The notes under the pieces: generated by a model
Seen by the model: only the letters and a program-made list of their open reading frames with translations
What the model was told of the DNA's origin: nothing
The model's database searches: none
Position numbers and translations under genes: made by a program
Assembly: GCA_947176435.1 (NCBI GenBank)
Contig: CAMWQH010000059.1
Location: 1-5,059, forward strand
Length of the DNA stretch: 5,059 nucleotides
Origin: an uncultured Mycoplasmataceae bacterium
Lineage (GTDB): Bacteria > Bacillota_I > Bacilli_A > Mycoplasmatales > Mycoplasmoidaceae
Direction of reading: 5' to 3'
Part shown: piece by piece, positions 1 through 5,059 of the stretch
Layout: each line of letters begins with the position of its first letter
How positions within the stretch are numbered: position 1 is the first letter of the stretch

Positions 1-104
1 TGTTCGTGACGTTCAAGAATTTGACTATGATGCTTAAGAATTTGTTCGTGACGTTCAAGAATTTGACTATGATGCTTAAGAATTTGTTCGTGACGTTTAA
101 GAAT
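1..104. repeat. 42-bp in-frame tandem repeat, two exact copies plus a half copy
   Basis: Positions 1-42 and 43-84 are identical. Positions 85-104 repeat the first 20 bases with a single change (T for C at 98), after which the similarity stops. Each 42-bp unit consists of two related 21-bp halves, both ending in AAGAATT and matching at 14 of 21 positions. On the minus strand each half encodes one heptad, and each unit encodes ILKHHSQ followed by ILERHEQ. Because 42 is a multiple of three, gain or loss of units would change protein length without shifting the frame. The array runs off the left edge, so its copy number is unknown. Confidence 0.95.
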
Positions 105-290
105 ATTTTCAACATTATCTAATCGTTTATTGATTTTACTAAAACCTTCTAGCATTAATTGTCTTAATGTTTTAGGTCTAGGTTTAACTCCTGGTTTTCT
201 TTTCTTTATTTTCTTAGATGGTTCTAACATGACTTTACCTGATGTATTTGTTTCTTGTTTAAGATTTGAATATTTATATTCTCTGTTCAT
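1..290 (-). CDS. Unrecognised basic coiled-coil protein with ILxxHxQ heptad repeats (3' end beyond window)
   Basis: The frame is open from ATG at 288-290 to the left edge: 96 full codons plus two bases, with the C-terminus outside the window. I do not recognise the family. Residues 1-22 are polar. Residues 25-40 are strongly basic (SKKIKKRKPGVKPRPK). A helical stretch from about residue 41 (TLRQLMLEGFSKINKRLDNV) has a normal hydrophobic a/d pattern: F50, I53, L57, V60. From residue 63 onward it becomes at least five heptads of the form IL[KE][RH]H[ES]Q. No signal peptide or membrane segment is visible, so a cytoplasmic location is inferred. This ATG was chosen because a TAG lies in frame at 306-308 with no ATG between, and AGGAG (303-307) stands 12 nt upstream. 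It follows the fmt terminator and is probably its own transcription unit. The basic segment plus coiled coil could suit a nucleic-acid-associated or scaffold protein, but that is a guess. The repeat is out of proportion to its neighbours and suggests a lineage-specific gene. Confidence 0.8.
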   Translation of the reverse strand, partial: MNREYKYSNLKQETNTSGKVMLEPSKKIKKRKPGVKPRPKTLRQLMLEGFSKINKRLDNVENILKRHEQILKHHSQILERHEQILKHHSQILERHE

Positions 291-307
291 ATATATTATA
301 AACTCCT
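291..307 (-). promoter_or_regulatory. Possible -10 box and Shine-Dalgarno before the coiled-coil gene
   Basis: On the minus strand AGGAG (303-307) is followed by TATAAT (295-300), four bases (ATAT) and then the ATG at 288-290. AGGAG is complementary to the 16S rRNA tail but sits 12 nt from the ATG, which is long. If TATAAT acts as the -10 box, the transcript would begin at or next to the ATG and leave AGGAG out. The two readings exclude each other. No clear -35 box is visible. The site is predicted from sequence only. Confidence 0.4.
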
Positions 308-341
308 ATGTTTGTAGCAAATTAATCTTACTACCAAAATG

Positions 342-378
342 AAAAAATAGAGGCACAAGAAAAGTATCTTTTTTGTGC
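342..378 (-). terminator. Intrinsic terminator after fmt
   Basis: On the minus strand, 16 nt after the fmt stop, GCACAAAAAA (369-378) pairs with TTTCTTGTGC (353-362) in a 10-bp stem containing one G-U pair, with a 6-nt loop (363-368). A short spacer and a run of six T (342-347) follow in the direction of transcription. The hairpin lies between the fmt stop and the start of the coiled-coil gene, which supports separate transcription units. Confidence 0.75.
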
Positions 379-394
379 TAATAAAAGTTCAAAA

Positions 395-1348
395 TTAATC
401 AAATTTTTTTCCAACTTTAAATGGATGATGCCCATTTATTAAATTAGAAACTTCTACTCTATTATTTTGCCCACTTAATTTAATGACTTTTAGAACAACT
501 ACACCATCACTTGTTGAAACAAAAATTCCGTTTTTATCAATTTTTAAAATTTCTCCTGGAAGAGAAGGTTTTAAAGTATTATCAATTTCAACAGTATAAA
601 TTTTAACTAATCTACCATCATAGATTGTGCATGCCGCAGGATTATCAAATAAACCTCTAACTAAACACTCTATTTGTTTAGAAGATTTTCCTCATTCAAT
701 TTTTTCATCTTCTTTTGAAATAACAGTACAATATGTTGCTTCTAAATCGTTTTGTGGTGTTGACGTAATTTTATTTTCAAGAATGTCATTTATATTTTTT
801 CTAATCATTTCATAACATTTATTTTCAATAATATGAAATAATGAACAAGCAGTTTGCTTTTCATCTATTGGAATTACTTCTTGAAATAATATATCTCCTG
901 CATCTAGTTTATCAACCATATACATAAAACTAACACCGGTTTCTTTTTCGTTATTAATAATGGCAGATTGAATCGGAGTAGCTCCACGGTATTTTGGTAA
1001 TAACGATGGATGAACATTAATACACTTTAATCTTGGAATACTTAAAATGTTATTTGGAATTATTTTTCCATAGGCACATGAAAATATTAAATCAGGATTT
1101 AATTGTTTAATTTGTTCATATATATCATTTAAATTTTCTGGTTGAAATAATGTAAGATTATTTCTAATAGCTAGTTGTTTTACTTCACTAAATATAATTT
1201 GATGTTTTCTACCAACCGGTCTATCTGGTTTAGTGACAACAGCAACTACATTTACTTTACTATCAAGTAAAGCTTGTAAGCATGTTGCAGCAATCTTTGG
1301 AGTACCAAAGAATATTACAGATTGTTTGCCAGAGGTGATTGATTCCAT
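395..1348 (-). CDS. fmt: Methionyl-tRNA formyltransferase
   Basis: Transfers a formyl group from 10-formyl-tetrahydrofolate to methionyl-tRNA(fMet) in the cytoplasm to make the bacterial initiator tRNA. The gene encodes 317 residues, the usual family length, and needs one UGA-encoded tryptophan (W219). The N-terminal Rossmann-type formyltransferase domain opens with VIFFGTPKIAATCLQALL (residues 11-28) and VVAVVTKPDRPVGR (34-47). The catalytic motif is INVHPSLLPKYRGATPIQ (110-127), with N111 and H113, and D149 in KLDAGDIL matches the family's catalytic aspartate. The tRNA-binding C-terminal domain includes IEWGKSS, RGLFDNPAA and the terminal LINGHHPFKVGKKF. Nothing essential appears missing. 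The ATG at 1346-1348 was chosen because it begins just before the conserved core and has TATAAT 6 nt upstream. There is no Shine-Dalgarno site. Hairpins on both sides suggest fmt is transcribed on its own. Identification is secure from the motifs. Confidence 0.97.
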
Positions 1349-1362
1349 ATTTAAATTATATG
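1349..1362 (-). promoter_or_regulatory. Predicted -10 element of fmt, giving a leaderless start
   Basis: The minus-strand string CATATAATTTAAAT runs directly into the fmt ATG. The perfect TATAAT (1355-1360) ends 6 nt before the ATG, so the first transcribed base should be at or beside the A of the start codon. No Shine-Dalgarno sequence is present, which agrees with a leaderless message. There is no recognisable -35 box. The first 13 bases are identical to those upstream of secDF. A second TATAAT lies in the loop of the terminator hairpin (1378-1383). Confidence 0.6.
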
Positions 1363-1391
1363 AAAATAAAAACTCACATTATAGTGAGTTT
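1361..1391 (-). terminator. Intrinsic terminator after apt, possibly bidirectional
   Basis: A perfect 8-bp stem, AAACTCAC (1384-1391) with GTGAGTTT (1370-1377), encloses a 6-nt loop reading TATAAT on the minus strand. It starts 5 nt after the apt stop and is followed on the minus strand by TTATTTT, so together with the stem's own T bases there is a nearly continuous T tract. On the plus strand the same hairpin is followed by GTTTTTT, so it could also stop antisense transcripts. It fills most of the 48-bp space between apt and fmt. Confidence 0.75.
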
Positions 1392-1396
1392 GTTTT

Positions 1397-1930
1397 TTAT
1401 AGGTTTTTAATTGCTAAGAATATTGGGGTTTTGGTTTTCTTTAACTGATTAATTCCTTTTGTTCCAGGAATACTAGAAATAAACATGCATCCGACTAATT
1501 TACCACCAGATTGTTTGACAAGTTTGTTAATTGCCTTAATTGTTCCACCTGTAGCAATAATATCATCTACCACTAAGACTCTGTCGCCTTTCTTGATATC
1601 ACCTTTAGTGATTTCTATTGTATCTTTACCATATTCAAGATCAAAAGAAGCGCTAATAACAGGACGAGGTAATTTTCTCGGTTTTCTTGCAGGAATAAAT
1701 CTTATTCCTTTTTTAATAGCTAATGGACAGCCTAGTCAAAACCCGCGAGATTCAGCAGACACAATTACATCAATTTTAAGATTTTTAATTTTATTGTACA
1801 AACAATCAATTAATTGTTTATATGCTTTAGCATTATTCATTAAAGGAGTTCAATCTTTAAAAACAATACCTTTTTTAGGAAAGTCTTTTACATCAACGAT
1901 GTATTTAGAAAAAGTATATTTTTTAGTCAT
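1397..1930 (-). CDS. apt: Adenine phosphoribosyltransferase
   Basis: Purine salvage enzyme of the cytoplasm that makes AMP and pyrophosphate from adenine and PRPP. It matters in mycoplasmas because they lack de novo purine synthesis. The protein has 177 residues, the normal family length, with two UGA tryptophans (W27, W65). Family signatures appear in order: IVDVKDFPKKGIVFKDWTPL (11-30), ESRGFWLGCPLA (60-71), FIPARKPRKLPRPVIS (78-93), the DLEYGKDTIEI block (97-107) and the PRPP-binding loop VLVVDDIIATGGT (118-130), with both acidic residues present. The ATG at 1928-1930 gives the expected N-terminus. It lies 7 nt after the secDF stop, and no Shine-Dalgarno site or convincing separate promoter is visible. 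Co-transcription with secDF, perhaps with translational coupling, is therefore likely. From memory, apt also sits next to the secDF-like gene in M. genitalium. A terminator follows directly. Confidence 0.97.
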
Positions 1931-1937
1931 ATTTATA

Positions 1938-4900
1938 TTACAAATATGTTCTTGTTTTCTTTACTTTATTAACACCATCAATTAATTCTTCATCAATTGT
2001 GTCATAGTTCTTTTGAACTATTACACGTGTAGTTAAATTTTTTAAATATTTGTGTTTAATAGTTAAGAAGAACGCACTAAAGATTGGAGCAATGAACTTA
2101 GCTACAAATACACTGATTAAAAATCCTATTAAACAAACATAACCAAAAGAGATTAATGAAGTAGATCCAAATAAAATTGCAGCAAGAATCATTCCAATAC
2201 CAGTAGGAACAATGATTAAATAATATTTAAAATGATTTGCAAGTTGATTATTAATTGCTTTTTTGATTGATTTATATTCAAAGACATTTTGTTTCAATCA
2301 CATATTATTTACATTAGCTGCAATGTTAAATACTAATAAAGCATTAACAATAAATACTAAAATTGCTGCATAAACAATGTAAGTGTCAAAATAAATTTGA
2401 CAAATAGAAATAAATGTAATGGTTAATAACGGTCCGGCAACAAGACCAATAAATACACCGATAATTGAAGTTCAACCAAGTCTTACAAATGTATAAATTG
2501 AGATAAATCCAGAAGTAATTAACAATAAGTTAATATCTGTATGAACAAAATTCATAATTGCATCATTAGTAATTGAACCTAACATGATATCACTTACTTG
2601 AATATTAGGTAAAAGCGGTAAGAATGCTTCAGTGATTTCTTTATAGTTCAACGTTAAAGAAGTATACAAATATACATAGTTTCCATCAAAACTTGTATTG
2701 TATCAAGAAGCAATATGAAGTTGATTTAAACTTGCAATGAAACCATTAAAATCAAATCCAGTCACATTTCCAACAAATATTACTATTCTTGTACCACCAT
2801 AAAAAGAATAAGAATTGTGAACTCCAACTGTGAAGATCATTACTAATCCAACTACTGCAATGGCAACAAACAATAATGAATACAAAATTCCTTTTCAACC
2901 AAAAACATTTGTCTTTAATAAATTATTGAAGAATGTTGCTTGTTTCTTTTTGTTTTTGTTATCTATTTCAGGTCTGTTACCAAAGAAAGTAAGTTTATTT
3001 AAATTTGGGGTAGTTTGTGATTTTTTAGCAAAATCATCTACTAGTTTTTTCTTTTTTCACGCAAATAAGCTAAAACATTTAGCATTAGATTGGTTACCAA
3101 ACATTAATAACATCATTGCACTTAAACACAAGAAATTGATTGCAAACGAAAGAAGTGAACCAATAACTAAAGCAACACCAGCAGCTAATAAAGTAGCTGG
3201 TCCAAAATAAACTAAAACAACACCAGCTAATAAAACAATTACGTGTAAATCAATACAACTCATGATTGATGATAAGAAAGTTCTCTTAGCACAAACCATC
3301 ATATCATAGGTCATAGCTAGTTGTTTTTTAAATCTTTCAAAATAATTTACTAAAGTAAATATTCCTAAAACAACAATTGCCAATAGTCCTGCCATTAGAG
3401 CAATAGAGAATTGGTATCCACCCATAAATGAGAATAAAGCAGTTAACGAAGAAGTCAAGCTCATTAAACCAAAAGAAATTAGTCCTGGTATCTTGTATAA
3501 GATACTTACAATAATTCCTACAAGTAAACTAACAACAACATAAACAATAATTGTTGACATTACTGGACTATTTCTTAAAATATTACCAAATAATGAAGTA
3601 GAAATTGCAACAATTGATGTTTTATCGTTATCAAAAGTGTCACCTCTTTCATCACGTCCAGTTAAAGCACTAATTCATCCGTGACTATTTTCAGTTGAAG
3701 TTACATTCTTAATTGGATAAACAAAAGAATATTTTGAAAATTCTTTTTCAATTAATTCTGTATCAAATCTAGATGTACCAGGGGCATTAATTGAAATTCA
3801 TTCATCATTAGAGTCTTTACTTGTTTTTGTAGGATTCTTATCTGGGAAATATTTTAAATATCCACTTTCACCATCTGAACTATTAGTTACAATACCAACA
3901 ATTCATTTAGACATAAATGAATATTTAACAGTTCCTTTATGAGTAGTGAAACCATCTTGTTTACTAGGAGAATCAATATCTTCAATGAAATTTACATATT
4001 TGTTCTCGCTAGTTGATCAAATATCAGTAAAGATTTGACCATTGTCTAATGTTGAACCAGTTCCTGGATTACTGTCACGAGAAATAAAAGCATCTGATCC
4101 TGTCTTTACATCATTTAAATTTCCAATATTAATAGAGCCTTGACCGAAAGCAGATTTTCAATCTTTAGCAAATTCTTGCTCACTTGATGACAAATGTTGG
4201 AAAAGTTTTAAATAATAATCAGAAATCCCTTCATCAGCCAATGCTTGAATTTTTAGAATATATTCTAAACGATTAATCAAGCCTTGTTGATCATTAATAA
4301 TGTACATGTATGGTTGTTCAGAAGTAGCATCATCATTTGAATCAGAAGAAGGTTGAGAAGCTTTGAATGTTTCTTTAATATTTTTTAGATAATCATTTTC
4401 TGATTGATTTTGTAAATGAATGTATAAAGCGTTTTCATATGAACTTTCAGGTAACGAAAAAGCTTTATCATTCTTTACAATATCAGATTTAGTAATAACA
4501 TAATTACGCTTGCTAACATTGCTATCATGATAAAACAAACTTAGTCTTGAAGCATAAATGTCGTCAAAATAAATTTCAGTTTGATCTTTTCCAACTTTTT
4601 GTTTGTTGTCTTCATCATCTGGGTCACTAACTAAAACATTTGGAACAACTACATTAATAAAAGCTCTAAATTGACCAGTTTCATCTTCATATGCTTCAGG
4701 ATAAATGTTAAATACTGACATTCCTTTATCATTTAAGTATTTAGCATATGAATCTACACAAATATCTAACTTTTGTTGAAGTTCTTCAAGACTAGCTGGA
4801 GGAGCTACTTGTTCATTAGGGTTTTCAGTTTTTGTTAAATCTAATTCGTAACGTAAGTTATAACTTTTGCTAAAATCTGAACCTTCTTCAAAATTTTTAG

Positions 4901-5024
4901 ATGCTGCATAACAAGCACCTGCTGTAGCACCAACTGATCCAGCAAATAAAAAGCCCGTAAAGAAAAAAGATAAAAATTTTGCAGTTTTATTTTTTGATTG
5001 AAAAAAATCTTTTAGCTTAGACAT
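1938..5024 (-). CDS. secDF: SecDF-type protein translocase accessory membrane protein (divergent mycoplasma SecD-SecF fusion)
   Basis: Canonical SecDF works with SecYEG to drive late steps of protein export using the proton gradient. This is a 1028-residue single ORF once ten UGA codons are read as Trp. No frameshift or UAA/UAG was found. The order of parts is: a cytoplasmic start; TM1 at about 16-38; a large, polar, acidic extracytoplasmic domain at about 40-488 with no motif I can name; a five-helix block at about 490-641 containing LYKIPGLISF (509-518) and NYFERFKK (560-567), which match the SecD blocks YRFPGLIA and FERIRE; a basic cytoplasmic linker at 656-712; TM7 at about 714-735; a shorter outer loop; and a second membrane block at about 826-987 like SecF, with a charged tail. 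The charged intramembrane motifs of canonical SecD and SecF are not kept. The fold assignment is good, but proton coupling is uncertain. The ATG at 5022-5024 was chosen because TATAAT lies 9 nt upstream. apt follows after 7 nt. Confidence 0.85.
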
Positions 5025-5041
5025 AGTTTTTAAATTATATG
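5025..5041 (-). promoter_or_regulatory. Predicted -10 element of secDF-apt, nearly leaderless
   Basis: On the minus strand CATATAATTTAAAAACT directly precedes the secDF ATG. TATAAT (5034-5039) ends 9 nt before the ATG, so a start 6 to 7 nt after the box would leave a leader of only 2 to 3 bases. No Shine-Dalgarno site is present. A -35 box at the usual spacing would fall at or beyond the window edge and cannot be judged. Confidence 0.55.
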
Positions 5042-5059
5042 TTAATTATTCTATAATAT

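Noticed and set aside
1..104. CRISPR array at the left edge
   Set aside because: The repeats are directly adjacent with no unique spacers, and they encode an in-frame heptad pattern, so this is a coding tandem repeat.
130..342. Plus-strand hydrophobic 70-residue frame
   Set aside because: It overlaps the coiled-coil gene on the opposite strand and its end lies in the fmt terminator region. Hydrophobic shadows are expected opposite lysine-rich and asparagine-rich AT-rich coding sequence.
1485..1985. Plus-strand open frame of 166 codons
   Set aside because: It lies antisense to apt, which is firmly identified by its motifs. The product is low-complexity and has no start signals, so it is a shadow of the real gene.
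2830..3210. Plus-strand open frame of 126 codons
   Set aside because: It is antisense to the secDF linker and membrane segments. Its translation resembles no family and it has no ribosome site.
3488..3505. Hairpin GTATCTT/AAGATAC inside secDF
   Set aside because: A 7-bp stem with no T tract, lying within codons of a conserved membrane segment. In an AT-rich gene this is easily chance.
4911..4913. Cys38 of SecDF after TM1 as a lipoprotein lipidation site
   Set aside because: The preceding residues AGA fit the lipobox only loosely, and cleavage there would remove the first helix that SecDF proteins need. A plain membrane anchor is more likely.
1938..5024. secDF as a pseudogene broken into several pieces
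   Set aside because: All pieces share one frame and every apparent break is TGA, which is Trp under code 4. The same applies to the break in fmt at 692-694.

Overview
The window looks like part of a Mollicutes (mycoplasma-type) chromosome. It is very AT-rich, and the conserved genes read through only if UGA is translated as tryptophan (genetic code 4). All 13 tryptophan codons that can be placed in the three recognisable proteins are UGA. Gene content and the secDF-apt neighbourhood fit the Pneumoniae/penetrans/Ureaplasma side of the mycoplasmas. From memory, M. genitalium also has apt next to a SecDF-like gene. The species cannot be assigned from the sequence alone.

All four genes are on the minus strand, so transcription runs from the right edge to the left edge. 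The order is: a 1028-residue SecD-SecF fusion of the divergent mycoplasma type (1938-5024); apt, adenine phosphoribosyltransferase (1397-1930), 7 nt after secDF; an intrinsic terminator (about 1361-1391); fmt, methionyl-tRNA formyltransferase (395-1348); a second terminator (about 342-378); and the start of an unrecognised basic coiled-coil protein (290 to beyond position 1). With standard-code stops, secDF and fmt would appear as strings of broken ORFs. Read with code 4 they are intact, with no frameshift. No stretch longer than about 105 bases lacks a gene.

Functionally the first three genes are unrelated housekeeping genes: membrane protein translocation, purine salvage and formylation of initiator tRNA. 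They do not form one pathway. The layout suggests three transcription units: secDF-apt, fmt, and the coiled-coil gene. A TATAAT hexamer lies only 4 to 9 nt before the ATG of the first gene of each unit, which suggests leaderless or nearly leaderless mRNAs. The elements before secDF and fmt share an identical 13-nt string.

The most unusual part is the left edge. There, an exact 42-bp tandem repeat encodes heptads of the form ILxxHxQ. The register set by the ordinary heptads just upstream puts a histidine at every core d position. A second point of interest is that the SecDF protein has lost the charged intramembrane motifs of canonical SecD and SecF.
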